From Gracilaria caudata (taxonomy: Eukaryota > Rhodophyta > Florideophyceae > Gracilariales > Gracilariaceae): a stretch of 64,000 bases of DNA. The stretch is from contig JASCIV010000008.1 of assembly GCA_030374735.1 (NCBI GenBank), forward strand, positions 1 to 64,000. Direction: 5' to 3'. A model generated the notes under the pieces. The model made no database searches. It was not told the origin of the DNA and worked only from the letters and a program-made list of their open reading frames with translations. This document shows, one piece after another, positions 29,101 to 40,202 of this stretch (positions are counted from its first letter, which is position 1; every line of letters begins with the position of its first letter). A program made the translations under genes and the position numbers.

Positions 29101-29610
29101 ATGGCGCGGAGAGTAGTAAAGCAGGTCCTGAAGTTCACACTGCCCGCTGGAAAGGCTGCACCCGCACCACCCGTTGGACCGCGCCTAGGACAGATGGGCG
29201 TGAACATCATGCAGTTCTGCAAGGATTTCAATGCTGCAACTGCACATTACGTTGATGGAACTCCCCTCACCACCAAGGTCACTGCATACACAGATAGGTC
29301 TGCTTCCTTCAAGATCCGCTCTCCACCTACGGCATATCTCCTGAAAAAAGCTGCGGGTGTGGAAAAAGGTGCCTCCAGTCCGGGGAATGAAGTTGTTGGG
29401 TCTGTGAGCCTAAAACACGTATATGAGATAGCCAAACTGAAACAACAGGATGTGCATCTTTCACATCTTTCCTTGGAATCCTTATGCAAATCGATCATGA
29501 CCACTGCGAAGACATGCGGTATTGAAGTGGAGAAGCCCACGGATGAACAAAAGGCGTCCGCAAGCAAAGATGAAGAAAGAGATGTCGCTGATGAAGCGAG
29601 TGCCTCATAA
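29101..29610 (+). CDS. MRPL11: Mitochondrial-type ribosomal protein uL11 (L11)
   Basis: 169 residues from ATG. The N-terminal domain reads LPAGKAAPAPPVGPRLGQMG, the proline-rich L11 signature that contacts translation factors. The C-terminal rRNA-binding domain follows (SFKIRSPPTAYLLKKAAG, then HVYEIAKLKQQD). It is a bacterial-type L11, not cytosolic uL11. Red algal plastids normally encode their own rpl11, so a mitochondrial role is most likely, as for MRPL11. There is no long presequence, which is also common for mitochondrial L11. The last 25 residues are an acidic tail. It converges on the decarboxylase gene with 47 bp between stops. Confidence 0.88.
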   Translation: MARRVVKQVLKFTLPAGKAAPAPPVGPRLGQMGVNIMQFCKDFNAATAHYVDGTPLTTKVTAYTDRSASFKIRSPPTAYLLKKAAGVEKGASSPGNEVVGSVSLKHVYEIAKLKQQDVHLSHLSLESLCKSIMTTAKTCGIEVEKPTDEQKASASKDEERDVADEASAS

Positions 29611-29657
29611 CAGGGGAAATCCTTCTTCCTCTTCGTCTTTCGAATTATACGTTCACA

Positions 29658-31237
29658 TCATTCGGCGACAACACGAATTGTTGAAAGCGTTTCATCACTT
29701 GCTCCAGATATGCTGCCCCCCGCCTTTAGAACCGCTTGCAACATATCAAGACTTTCATGAGTCACTCGCTCACCGGCGATGATCATGGGTATTCCTGGAG
29801 GATATGGACAAAGGGTCTCAACACTGATGCGACCGATGGCTTCTTGCGCGCACAGTGCAGTACTATCAGCAAAGAAGGCATGGCGCGGAGTTACCCCAGT
29901 TGTTTCACCTAACGCATCATTTCTCGTCCACGTCATTTTGGGTATTGGCCCGGATGCACTGTTACTTTGTATGGTGGTGTCATACAATGATAGTGCTGTT
30001 ACCAATACATCAACGTCACTTTGGGTAGTCTCGGGAGAGAATACGAATGTTAAGTGACGAAATGATGGAAGCTCAGCATAGACACCATGCTGAGCAATCA
30101 AATATTCGTCAACGTCGTAGCCTTGTATTCCTGCCGGTAATAGCACTGTAACTCTAGTAGGGTCCAAATCATAAACAAAAGAGTTGGTTTTCCCAACTCC
30201 CGTATCGTTCATGCCTAGTACGTCGAATCCTTCGATACTGGCAATTCGCACTGCGCAATTCTGGGCGAGAAGTATAGTTTGTAACATCAGCTCCTCTCCT
30301 TTCTACTCCATTAACGCACGAGCACCATCTAAAGATGCAAGCAGCAAGTAGTTGGGGCTTGTGCTCTGAACCAGTTGTAGCGCCGCACAGATTCTATGTA
30401 TGTCTACAGATGATCTTCGAACATGCATCATGGCCGCCTGTGACTTTGCGGCCAAAGTCTTGTGAGCGCTCTGGATGACAATATCAGCATGCACATCCGT
30501 TCCAGACTTTGGCAAGCGAGAATGAAAAGTTAGGTGAGATCCATGAGCTTCATCTACAATTAGTCTAACTCCAAATTCATGGATGATCCTTGCCACTGCC
30601 TCAATGTCGGGACACACGCCATGGTACGTAGGTGATACCAATAGCACTGCATCTACTTCTCCATTGTGCTGCTCAGGTACCGCTGCTATATCCTCTGCCT
30701 TAACGGTATGCACGAGATCATATTGCGAATCATAACGAGGAGCTACCCAAACAGGAACTGCACCAGATAAGACCAAAGCATGTATCGCAGACTGGTGAGC
30801 ATTTCGAGGTAAGATTACCTTTCGTCCAGGCCTTGAACACGCGAGAATTGCTGCTTCTATACCGCATGTAGTGCCATTCACCAGGAAATGAGTTTGCCAT
30901 ACTAGCGATCCATCCTTTGTGAAAACATCTGCTGCCTTCCTTTGGGCATCTTTAATGACGCCACCTGGAGTGAAGAGATTATCTAGTGCGGGCAGTTCTG
31001 GAAGGTCAACTTCAAGAACATTCGCTTGTGTCAACTTGCGAAAAGATGAATGCAAACGCTTTCCCTGTTTGTGTCCGGGACAGAACAAATTTGCTCGCAC
31101 ACGTTTCGATTCTTGATGAATAGATGAGATAAGTGGGGTATCTACATTATTAACCTTGCGAGAGCTAACAGCCTCGACACCAATTTCGCTTGGGGCACAC
31201 GCTCGAAAAGGGGTGAAAGGACGAGCGAGCTCTTGGG
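29658..31237 (-). CDS. Orn/Lys/Arg decarboxylase, interrupted by in-frame TAG
   Basis: A PLP-dependent fold-I decarboxylase of the bacterial Orn/Lys/Arg (SpeA/LdcC) type. Conserved parts are CPGHKQGKR, the DEAHG block, SAHK (PLP lysine), LQSTSPNYLLLASLD without its leading residues (LVQSTSPNYLLL), then the C-terminal domain with PYPPGIP and GERVTHES. The two halves are in the same frame, separated only by TAG at 30305-30303. The flanks read ARALME-stop-KGEELMLQ, where homologs run straight through. A rescuing intron would have to remove conserved sequence. The 5' end is also unresolved: no ATG is in frame, a TAA lies at 31245-31247, and a splice acceptor (ggcag) ends at 31238. The upstream exon was not found. 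It could be a recent pseudogene, a sequencing error, or a gene using read-through. The product would serve polyamine synthesis. Confidence 0.8.
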
Positions 31238-32144
31238 CTGCCAATTAATGGGAATCGCCGTCTGAAATGAAGGAACCTTTGAGACAATGATCAACATGAT
31301 GTTTGGTGTTCTTTCGTCAAGGGAAGGGGAGGTACCTTTGTAATTCGATTGCAAAATCGACTGGAAGTACGACGGTACTTTATCGGACTTTACCCAGTCT
31401 TGTTGTGAATGCTGTGGAATCCACAGTGTGGATTATCCGAACCCTGTCTAAACGGTCACTTGAGTGTGAGCGTCGAAAACACTTGTTTTCTTTATCATGG
31501 AAGCTGTGCTCTAATTCCTAACACAACTCGTCGAAAACATGTATTTACGATGGGAGTGATTTTGTTTTTTGACAAAATTACATAGCCCGAGACCAGACAA
31601 GATCTTTAGCATTATCGCTAGTAGTAGAACCTTAATCCCACTCGGAGATGAGGTTTGCTGCTAATGCTAGTCTTGCCCGTGGCGTCTTGGACATAAGTAG
31701 GGTTTGTACGGGAAAACACATCAACCAACACTAGTCTTTACAAGTGCCTTTCAACCCTGTGAGGTGGTGTAGAATTTCATATTGCTCCACAGGTAGAAAG
31801 GGACCGAATGAAAAAACGAAGAATGGGCATCGAGCGAGGGGCCAAACTATACCCTGTCGGAAATCTGAGCATGATCGCAAAGGGGCATTCCGTTGTCTTA
31901 TTTGATTTGAAGCGTTAAACTCGGATTAGGGATCCTGCTTAGAATAAGAGTTCCGAAAGCAAAACGTCTATACACAAGTTACCTAGTCGTCACAGACTTG
32001 TTAAGCTCTAATCTACAGATATACAGGCGTCTCGTCCACCAGTCGTGTCCCCCTCCCCTTTGGAGTACATTGAATTCATTTCAAAAGATTGAGCGCCTTC
32101 AAAATCCTCGAGTAAGAAAGTTCTAAGAACTGTCGAGTGTGTAG
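31238..32144. other. Intergenic region
   Basis: Between the decarboxylase and the coiled-coil gene. The missing first exon of the decarboxylase may be here; an ATG at 31297 opens a frame that is offset from the enzyme frame. I see no other gene or repeat. Confidence 0.35.
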
Positions 32145-33491
32145 TTAGTCATTCGTGGATACGTCTGATTGAACGTTTGCGAAATCCTGAATGACGCTGG
32201 CAAACAGGCGTCCAAGACGGTCGCTTTCTTTTTGTGATTGCTTTTTGCAGTCGGCAAGATCTTCTGCATGCTTTTCCTTCTCATCCTCTCTCTCGTCGCG
32301 CATTTCCTCTATTTTGCAAAGCAGAGCTCTCCTGGATTCTGTCTCTTCCAATAGGCGGGCACGCAACTGCTTGATCTCGGTATTCATGTTGTCGATCAAC
32401 ATGTTCTTGCGGTTTCGCTCTTCTTGCTCAGCTTTTGAAAGCATTTCCCTTTCACGGCGCTCGACATCTCTTGCAGCTGTAGCAGACGCCAGCACTTCAA
32501 CCATCACTTGTTTTTCCTTCTGAGAAGCTGAAAGGACAGCGTTTTCTCGTTCCAACCTTATAACCTTGGCATGCAAGTGAGCCATTTTTCGTTGCACAGC
32601 TTGCATTGTTATGTTAGTCTTTTCTATCGCTTCATCGCGTTCGTTCTCAAAGGCGCGCCTGAGTTTATCCTTTTCCACGCGTTCCCGTTCCAGTTGAATA
32701 TGCAGTGTGTGTATTGCGGCGTGTGATTCTTTTTCGAGAGCCTCCAATTCTTCTTCAAAACAGACCTTCTGTTTGTTCAGAATGTCTGTCGTCTTTTGTG
32801 CATGTTCACTGTTCATTTCGCGAATTCTATCCTGATAGGCTGCTCTCAGAAGACGCTGTCCATGGGTTTGTGAGGTGGCGCGGACTTCCATGACCCGCAT
32901 TCGTAATCGAGCGACGAGGCGAGTGAGACGGTTATTATCATTAATCAAATCCTGACAAGTTGAGCAACCAGCTTCTTGAGGAGTGAATGGCGACAAGATA
33001 TTAGAGGGTGAGCTCTGGGGGATTGGGTTCGAAGACGAGTAGAAGTCGTTCTCTTCTGAACTTAAGTTTTGTTCTGCATGCTGAGGAGTATCTTCCGGAA
33101 CTTCGGATTCAGTGGTGTCTTCCTTTCTCGACTGGGAGACCGCGGAGGTCTCGGATTGAGGAAAACTTTCTTCCCTGCTTACTTCAGATTCGTCCTTCTC
33201 TGAAACAAGGCTCTCGTCTTCAAAATGTGTTTGCGGTGTCTGCGGGGTGCTTTGGGAAGCCGATAGAACTTGCTCGTGTTCATCTCGTTCCATTTTGGGC
33301 GGAAAGGATGAACCAGATCCCTCTGATGCCGAAGAACTGATTTCAAAATCGTCGTCCGGTACCAAAACGGTTTCCGTAACCGGCATGACTGCAGTGGATG
33401 AGTAGACGAAGTGGCGAGGTCGTTTTGGCACTTCTCGAAGACTCGTTAGAACTGGGCTTTGTGGTCCTTCGCACGGCGCGAGCGTCTGCAT
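32145..33491 (-). CDS. Coiled-coil protein of unknown function
   Basis: 448 residues from the first in-frame ATG at 33491; the frame continues upstream to a GTG at 33587 with a proline-rich stretch, so a longer form is possible. Residues 1-185 are acidic, Ser/Glu-rich and probably disordered. About 190-440 are an almost uninterrupted coiled coil, rich in Glu, Arg, Lys and Leu. There is no membrane segment or catalytic motif. A structural or scaffold role (cytoskeleton, Golgi or centrosome-like) is possible, but I do not recognise the family. It is divergent from the SAC3 gene. Confidence 0.65.
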   Translation of the reverse strand: MQTLAPCEGPQSPVLTSLREVPKRPRHFVYSSTAVMPVTETVLVPDDDFEISSSASEGSGSSFPPKMERDEHEQVLSASQSTPQTPQTHFEDESLVSEKDESEVSREESFPQSETSAVSQSRKEDTTESEVPEDTPQHAEQNLSSEENDFYSSSNPIPQSSPSNILSPFTPQEAGCSTCQDLINDNNRLTRLVARLRMRVMEVRATSQTHGQRLLRAAYQDRIREMNSEHAQKTTDILNKQKVCFEEELEALEKESHAAIHTLHIQLERERVEKDKLRRAFENERDEAIEKTNITMQAVQRKMAHLHAKVIRLERENAVLSASQKEKQVMVEVLASATAARDVERREREMLSKAEQEERNRKNMLIDNMNTEIKQLRARLLEETESRRALLCKIEEMRDEREDEKEKHAEDLADCKKQSQKESDRLGRLFASVIQDFANVQSDVSTND

Positions 33492-34230
33492 GGGGCGAGC
33501 GAAGTCAAGTTTGAGAAATGGGAACGCAGGCGGCGGCGGCGCCACAGGGCGCAGCAGCAGCGGGTAAGTTGACGGCGAAGAGGTCACCGGGCACTCGCGA
33601 AGTCATTCCCGCCCGTGGCTTAACTTGAACCTGTCTGGTCATGCATTTGGCAGGAGAGGGGGCTCGTTGCCAACGGCAGCTTGCAGCTGCAGGCAACCAA
33701 TTATGTAAGGACCTTGCTAATAGCCTTTTAACCTATATCCCCTAGTAGCCGGTGCTGCTCAGGACTGGAGTCCAGTTCCTGAAACACCGACGCATTTTCT
33801 TTCGTGCAGGCTACCTAGCAGGCTTCCCGTTTTCAAATGGGTGTTTATTTTTGATTAATTCGAAATCTGTTAGAATCCCGCGCTCAGTTGAATTCGGTGA
33901 GACAGTGTTGGTCAACGGCGCTTCATCTCCTTGGAGTGGTCTATCATCACAAATGACTTTCTCATGGTACATTTTGGTACCTTCGTAAACATTTTGGAGT
34001 GTCAGTTGTCTGGCTTTGATGGTGCTTCAGGCCCTCGGGCACATGAGGGCTAGCAAACGAGCTTCTACAACGGTACACGGAAAGCAAGAAAAAGGTACAT
34101 TCGGAGCTCTGCCTTTTGGAGGACTAACATCATCTTACGCATCACAACAGTTGGCTATTAGACCTACAACTCCGCTGGATTTGATATCTAACCTGGTTCA
34201 AAGTTGCTATTCGCCCCTCGCAGCATCATA
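33492..34230. promoter_or_regulatory. Divergent intergenic region
   Basis: This 739 bp lies between the coiled-coil and SAC3 starts. The left 120 bp are GC-rich and may be coding or 5' UTR of the coiled-coil gene. I see no repeat or further gene. Confidence 0.35.
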
Positions 34231-37200
34231 ATGGAGCCAGAAAGACATGGTCGCAGAAGGAATTCCTCATGGTCAGGCAGAGGGCGGTCTGCTTCTCGTT
34301 CGTCTTATGAAGAAGAAGAACCCGAAGATCCATTTGCGGGCGAAATCACTCCAACCTATTTGCAAGGGGGTCGCGGCCGAAGCCGTACACAACCACGAGA
34401 ATCGAACACGTTTTCTAATCCCAGTCCCTTTCAAACGACGCCTCAGGATGTATTCGATTCGCCTAGCTATGACGACCCCTTTGCTGATGCGCGCGCAAGG
34501 AATCGTGCGCAATTTGTAGCTAATAATCAATGGCAAGACGCCGCTGCTCCAATGCCAAACCCCCCAACCTCTTTCGCTTCTCATCTATTTCAGCCCAAAC
34601 ATACAGGAGGAGCGAACGCCTTTTCTCTTCAAGCACCAAGAGATGTGTTTCAAATGAACACTACAGAATTCGCTTCCCAGGAAGCGCCTGAATTCGCTAC
34701 AACCTCTATGGGCGTTGGCTTTGCGTTTCCCAGCGCGAACGATTCTTCCAAACCTCCAAAGTACCCCTTTAAGAATCTGCACGGCCAGCCTGCATCGTCA
34801 TTCGGGGGGCCACAACAGAACCAAGGTTTAGCACCACGTAAGCAGTTTGCATCATTCGGAAATGTGCAGAGCACCGACGAGGTTGAGGAATTGCCAACGT
34901 GGGAAGGGGAGAATACCAAAAGGCGGTCATGGGTGGGAACTGACACCGACGAGAAGAATAAGGCTCCTCCGTACGCAGGTGAACGTTTATCATTGTTCAT
35001 CAGGTCAGTGCCTATATCCTTGTTCTCGACCCGCGCAATGACTGATCATTTTGAGAGACTGCCTGTAACTGTATCCAACGTTAGCCTGAGAGGGTCCAAG
35101 CAAAAGGACTCCAATCGAACCGCTGTTGTCACTTTCGAATCAGCGCGGGAAGCCTCTCTTGCAAACTCGAAGGGACGCATGTATAATGGAACATTACTAA
35201 ATATGCAGTTCTACGAACCGTATGAGGTACGGAAGAATGCGAGGATCAAAGAGAGAGAAGAAGCAAAGCGGAAGGAAGCGGAAAACTCTAGGCTAGTTCT
35301 CTCTCAAGTTCCCCATGGAATTGAATCAGCTAGGCAACTAAAGCGAGTGCTTGAAGGTATGAGTGATGGTGTTTTGGACGTGAAATTATCACAACGTCCT
35401 GGTGCAGAAGGAACGCAACGGATTGCTATTATTAACATGTGGGATGAGGAGGCGGCGGAAGCACTGTTGAAAAGCAAACCTCGATATAACAACAGGAAGC
35501 TTAGTCTTTCCCACTGGAAAGATATGAAAGTTGAAGATGGCCATATGGGAACGAAGAATGAAACTACAAGAAATATTGGGCGCAGGACGTCCCGACAGGA
35601 AGCAAAGCAAATGACGGAACAAGAACGTCTTCGCGAAATGGAACAACTTCGAAGAGAGATTGCCATCATTGAAGAAAAGAAGCGACAGCAAGAAGCTCGG
35701 AAAGAGAGACAGCATTCGCAAGGGCACAAGCGGGGCAGCAGCCCTCGAGAACCGTATGGGAAATTGCAATCTGACACGCATCAAGCAAAAGCGGATGCTA
35801 GGCTTTCTAAATACGGGGCGCAAAAGGCAAGTCTTGCATTGAAGACCTACGAACCACCCAAGAATGAGCATTGGCGAAAAGTTGGACAGAAGATGGATAT
35901 ACAAGATGCAAAGCAGTTTGTAGGAGTGTGCCTTGAAATGTGCCCGCGGTCAGAATTTGAATCTCGAGTTGAGCAGCGGGACATATCTATATTTGAGCTA
36001 CAAAGCGGTCCTGGATCGGAGCCTGATCCTACGAAAGCTGTCAAGAAATACCGACGTTCAGCTGCCATTAGCGAAGAGCAGAAACCGGAGGAAGTACGAC
36101 CGCCCCCAATTTTGGCAAAGACAATGGATCACTTGAGGAAGGTATGTGACTCTAAACAGGCAGAGTTCTATGAGATACATAACTTTGTCAGAGACAGAAC
36201 AAGATCCATTCGACAGGATTTTACTCTCCAAGGGATTCGAGATGACTGTTGCATCAAAATGCACGAGGAAAGCGTTCGTTTCCACATCATGTCAGAGCAT
36301 CGACTGTTTGGAACCGGTCCAGCTCAGTTTTCTTCCAAGCAGAACCTGGAGCAGCTTGACAAGTGTTTGATATCACTTCGCGAAATGTATGATTTGCGGA
36401 GGGAACAGAATTTGAGCACATCCCCAAATGAACCAGAGATGCAAGCGTATTACATCCTAACACAGATGTCGGACCCTCAAACTTGTGTTCAGCTCTGGAC
36501 GGGTTTCGCCCAAGACGTTCGTCGGAGCGTCCCGGTGAAATTCGCTCTGGAAGTGGTTAAGGCTGCAGGGGGGCAAATAAGCAACCCGGTGAAGTTCTTC
36601 TCTTGTGTTCGTCGGGCTCCATATCTGATGGCATGTCTCATGCATTCAAGATTCACCCAAATGAGAGTACAAGCTCTTCGGTTGCTAAACTCCGCATATG
36701 GTAGCACAAACAGTCGAGATGAGATCGCACTTGACACTTTGGCGAAAAGCTTGTGTTTTGAGGACGAAGAACAAACTCGCCAGTTTTGTGAACTACTGGG
36801 TTTTGAAGTGTTTCCTTCAATGCGGGAAGATGTTTCCCGGCAAATAATTGCGCCACCGTGCAGGGATTTCGACACCTCCCGGGTATCGTTGTTCAGAAAG
36901 ACAAGGTCTGATAAGGTTATCGAGTCCAAAGCTTATCAGCTTTCACCGTCGGAAATAATTGATGGAACAGTAGGCTGCGGGTTTGTGAACACCTTGAGTG
37001 AGCCTGGTAATGCATTCATTGTAAGCAAAACTACCAGTCTTTCCGATGGGGCGAAGATTGGGGAAGATAGGTATGTTCCACGAAATCTGCCTCATCAACA
37101 AAATGAAGTGGGAACCAGTGCACAAGGAAACCATACATCACATGTCGCAAATATTGCAACCAATCAAGTCGACAAACAGCACCTATCGTTGAGGGATCAG

Positions 37201-39939
37201 CATATGGTAGTTAACGTTGAATCTCAGCACAAAGGGGAAGAAAGTTCTTCACTTGGTCTATTCTCTTCTCAAGCTGACCTTACTAAACACCGTCACACTG
37301 TTGCTGGAAGCGGATCACGGCAGAGCTCAGGTGAAGCACCTTCGTTCCGTGGTAGCTTAGTGAAATCCGTAATGCCGGCTGCTTTGGCCCAGCACCCCGC
37401 TAGCTCATCTGCAGCACATTTCAGTGTGAAACAAAACAGAAGAGAGCCGAATCCTACAGCCTTGACGGAAAGGTTCTCTACATCAGGGAAACCTTTTCAT
37501 GCGGTCCAAACGATCACAGACACTCATGCAGCATCTGCAGCCCAGGCTCTCAAACGGAAAGAGGACATACTGGCCGTGGACCGGTCAAAAGATTCGACTG
37601 TGAATACCGATGCCTTTGCGGATCTCGAGAACGCTCATGGGTTTGGCGAGCATTCGAGTATCGAGAAGCATGGACGAAGTGATTCTGTTCTGCACAGTGT
37701 GAGTGTGGGCAACAAGCAAATGCCCCAACTACCGCCTGATGAGGACCGTGGCGTTTTCAAGCCCAGTCTTCGCAGCAGTGAGAAAGGCGTCCCAGTGAGC
37801 AACAGAATCGAAAGTGAACCTGTGGAAGATGGTCAGAGTAAGCTTCGGGAAAGGGCCTCTAGAGTTGTAGAAGAGCGACAGCGGATCGTTGCGATAGCGA
37901 AGAAGGCACGAATGGACCGTCACACCCAAAGATGTGACAGAGTTCTCGGTGAGTTTGCAAGGCAGGAGAAGCACATTGAGGAAAGCATGAGGCAGGCCTC
38001 TGTTTTCCTTCAATCTTTGGAAATAGGAGGAATGAGTCGCTCTGATGCCTTGAACGCTTGCCATTCTGGTTTCGAATATCTTGATCGCGCTTTGGCCGTT
38101 ATCAAGAGAGTGGAGGAATTCCTAATGGAAGCCAAGGGATGGCCATGGGAAGGACAAGAGTTCCCCGGGCTTCCATATCCGAGACTTTCTAAGCTCCGAG
38201 AAAAAGGAAGTGTTGCATGGGAGAAGATGATTGAATGCCGAAAGACAGCATTGATGAGAAGCCCTGAACCTCCTAAAGTTGATGAGCTCGCGAAAAAGTT
38301 CTTCCGTGGGAACAAGAGACATGTGACAGATCTGGAATCACCTTTGGAGACGTCCATAGAAACTGTAACAGATAGAATCCCTATACTCTCTCTACCAACA
38401 AACGAATCGGTTCCAAATCCTGGTTTGGAAATTAGTAGTGCGTTCGAGACATTGAGAAGACTAAGAGTTTTGCAATGGCAAGCTGTTGTCGTCGGAAATA
38501 AGCAAACGTTATCTGGTTCAACTAGCATTACCACGGCCTGGCTTCGCAGTCGGCTTGCGAAGAATGTTGGAGAGAATGGAATCGTTATGAATGCGAGGAA
38601 TACAGGTACTGTTAAATACCCGTGCCTTTCCGTTCTGCAACTGGATAGAGAGGATAACTTGCCGGTCACCGCTTCCACAGTTATTTGGTCAGTGGAGGGG
38701 TCTAAGGGTGAATCGGGACTTCACGAAGACCAAAGAATCATTGAGCAGCGTCTTCGTCATTTACGATCAGAATCCCCGGCTGCTCTTGCCGTGCCACCGT
38801 TCCTGATATTGGTTTGTTTCAATGCCATGGGTCTGATGGCACCAGGTCTGAAACAAGAATTAGAAAAATGGTGTGAGTCGGAATGGGCTCGGTCTCTTAT
38901 GACCCAGGACCTTATTTGCGGTGTGCGATGTGTTGTCTTATCTCGGGAAACTGTTTTGCAAAGAGAAACTGATGCGGAGTTGACGGGAGCCATTCAAGAA
39001 AGCGTTGTCTCCCATCAGAACCGTTCTACGGCTTACGATGTAGATCTCAACCTTCAGCTGGTGTGCGACAGTCTTGTCGAGGTCGGTAATGGTGCTTGGA
39101 TGGAGGTTTTGGATAAACAGCTTTCCCATACTCAACTTTCCAACTGCAAAGAACTCTTGGATGTGGTAAGGAACGTCAACAATAATTGGCACAGACTGGC
39201 GAAGAATGTGTCGAACAATGCGAAAATGTGGCCCACAGAGTTTGTGCATCATAGAGTTCATTTTGTCCGAGTTGGAGCCGAACTTATTCGGAGAATGCAA
39301 CTTCCCATTCCATCTGAGAGCGATGGATACAGTTATGGGAGATATCTTCGTCTCCTCTGCGTCTCCGCAGGTATCGCGTTTCCCAAAATCGAGGACGATG
39401 GATTTCAAGGACTCGTGGAGTTTTGCCGCGCTTTGGGCATCATCATGCCTAGACTTGTATCTTCGCTGCTTCGGGACTTGAAGAATGTTAAAGTCCCGCT
39501 ACCACGAGTAATTCACGATGAGTGGCAAGCGTCAAGAGTTCGCCGTCTTAATATTTTGTTCAGCTCAGTATTTGCGGGTGCTGTTAAAAGTAAGAGCAGA
39601 GACTCAGGGAATAGAATCAGAAACGGTTCAAGCCTTGGAAAGAGGCAGCGTGATGTTGATGGTGGTAGAGAAGAAATTGTCGGCCGGAGTGGCCGGAGTT
39701 CTCCGCTGGAACGCAGAAGGCTTTCGCTGAACGAAGAGTACAGTTGTATTGCCGAAACTCCGAAAAGGCGTTTCAGTCTTCCATGGAAAGCATTCAGAAG
39801 TCGAAGATGGTCGGAGAGGTATGAATTCATGGTAGCCGAGGCCAAAGCATTCGGAGAGGAGATTGATGCGACAATCGAGCTTATAAGGAAGCGTCGCAAG
39901 GTGATCGAACTGGAGCCACATCTGACTGCTTCAGGCTGA
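34231..39939 (+). CDS. SAC3: SAC3/GANP-like mRNA export factor
   Basis: A single 1,902-residue exon from the ATG at 34231. Residues 1-240 are rich in Phe, Asn, Pro and Ser and resemble a nucleoporin-like region. An RRM-like fold lies at about 252-335 and a second RNA-binding-like unit at about 352-430. A charged coil follows. The SAC3/GANP core starts at FVGVCLEMCP (about 563) and runs to about 870; it includes IRDDCCIKMHEESVRFHI. A long disordered part and a C-terminal half (about 1200-1860) recall the extra C-terminal region of metazoan GANP (MCM3AP). SAC3 is the scaffold of TREX-2, which ties transcribed genes and mRNA to the nuclear pore. It starts a co-directional run with the Nudix and SPO11 genes. 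Confidence 0.88.
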   Translation: MEPERHGRRRNSSWSGRGRSASRSSYEEEEPEDPFAGEITPTYLQGGRGRSRTQPRESNTFSNPSPFQTTPQDVFDSPSYDDPFADARARNRAQFVANNQWQDAAAPMPNPPTSFASHLFQPKHTGGANAFSLQAPRDVFQMNTTEFASQEAPEFATTSMGVGFAFPSANDSSKPPKYPFKNLHGQPASSFGGPQQNQGLAPRKQFASFGNVQSTDEVEELPTWEGENTKRRSWVGTDTDEKNKAPPYAGERLSLFIRSVPISLFSTRAMTDHFERLPVTVSNVSLRGSKQKDSNRTAVVTFESAREASLANSKGRMYNGTLLNMQFYEPYEVRKNARIKEREEAKRKEAENSRLVLSQVPHGIESARQLKRVLEGMSDGVLDVKLSQRPGAEGTQRIAIINMWDEEAAEALLKSKPRYNNRKLSLSHWKDMKVEDGHMGTKNETTRNIGRRTSRQEAKQMTEQERLREMEQLRREIAIIEEKKRQQEARKERQHSQGHKRGSSPREPYGKLQSDTHQAKADARLSKYGAQKASLALKTYEPPKNEHWRKVGQKMDIQDAKQFVGVCLEMCPRSEFESRVEQRDISIFELQSGPGSEPDPTKAVKKYRRSAAISEEQKPEEVRPPPILAKTMDHLRKVCDSKQAEFYEIHNFVRDRTRSIRQDFTLQGIRDDCCIKMHEESVRFHIMSEHRLFGTGPAQFSSKQNLEQLDKCLISLREMYDLRREQNLSTSPNEPEMQAYYILTQMSDPQTCVQLWTGFAQDVRRSVPVKFALEVVKAAGGQISNPVKFFSCVRRAPYLMACLMHSRFTQMRVQALRLLNSAYGSTNSRDEIALDTLAKSLCFEDEEQTRQFCELLGFEVFPSMREDVSRQIIAPPCRDFDTSRVSLFRKTRSDKVIESKAYQLSPSEIIDGTVGCGFVNTLSEPGNAFIVSKTTSLSDGAKIGEDRYVPRNLPHQQNEVGTSAQGNHTSHVANIATNQVDKQHLSLRDQHMVVNVESQHKGEESSSLGLFSSQADLTKHRHTVAGSGSRQSSGEAPSFRGSLVKSVMPAALAQHPASSSAAHFSVKQNRREPNPTALTERFSTSGKPFHAVQTITDTHAASAAQALKRKEDILAVDRSKDSTVNTDAFADLENAHGFGEHSSIEKHGRSDSVLHSVSVGNKQMPQLPPDEDRGVFKPSLRSSEKGVPVSNRIESEPVEDGQSKLRERASRVVEERQRIVAIAKKARMDRHTQRCDRVLGEFARQEKHIEESMRQASVFLQSLEIGGMSRSDALNACHSGFEYLDRALAVIKRVEEFLMEAKGWPWEGQEFPGLPYPRLSKLREKGSVAWEKMIECRKTALMRSPEPPKVDELAKKFFRGNKRHVTDLESPLETSIETVTDRIPILSLPTNESVPNPGLEISSAFETLRRLRVLQWQAVVVGNKQTLSGSTSITTAWLRSRLAKNVGENGIVMNARNTGTVKYPCLSVLQLDREDNLPVTASTVIWSVEGSKGESGLHEDQRIIEQRLRHLRSESPAALAVPPFLILVCFNAMGLMAPGLKQELEKWCESEWARSLMTQDLICGVRCVVLSRETVLQRETDAELTGAIQESVVSHQNRSTAYDVDLNLQLVCDSLVEVGNGAWMEVLDKQLSHTQLSNCKELLDVVRNVNNNWHRLAKNVSNNAKMWPTEFVHHRVHFVRVGAELIRRMQLPIPSESDGYSYGRYLRLLCVSAGIAFPKIEDDGFQGLVEFCRALGIIMPRLVSSLLRDLKNVKVPLPRVIHDEWQASRVRRLNILFSSVFAGAVKSKSRDSGNRIRNGSSLGKRQRDVDGGREEIVGRSGRSSPLERRRLSLNEEYSCIAETPKRRFSLPWKAFRSRRWSERYEFMVAEAKAFGEEIDATIELIRKRRKVIELEPHLTASG

Positions 39940-40202
39940 TACGAAATGCCACACGTAGTGAGCTAGTGATAGGTAGAGCGAAGTAACATTGGTATGTACC
40001 AGCCTAATAGCTAACACATGACTACAAGCGTAAACTCGACCGTACTTGGATGTCCCACAAAATCAGTATTCCACCACATCCAACGTCATCTGCAATTGCC
40101 ATGTAGACCCGATTGAGACCTCAGCCTCTCATTTTGAAAGCAGATTACCTGGAAACCCGTAATCCGTGGAACTTTCATCCTGCGGCCGCCCCCCTTCACG
40201 TC

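Noticed and set aside
31142..31354. Possible N-terminus of the decarboxylase starting at the ATG at 31297
   Set aside because: It is in a different frame from the enzyme and no plausible intron joins them; kept only as a note on the unresolved 5' end.
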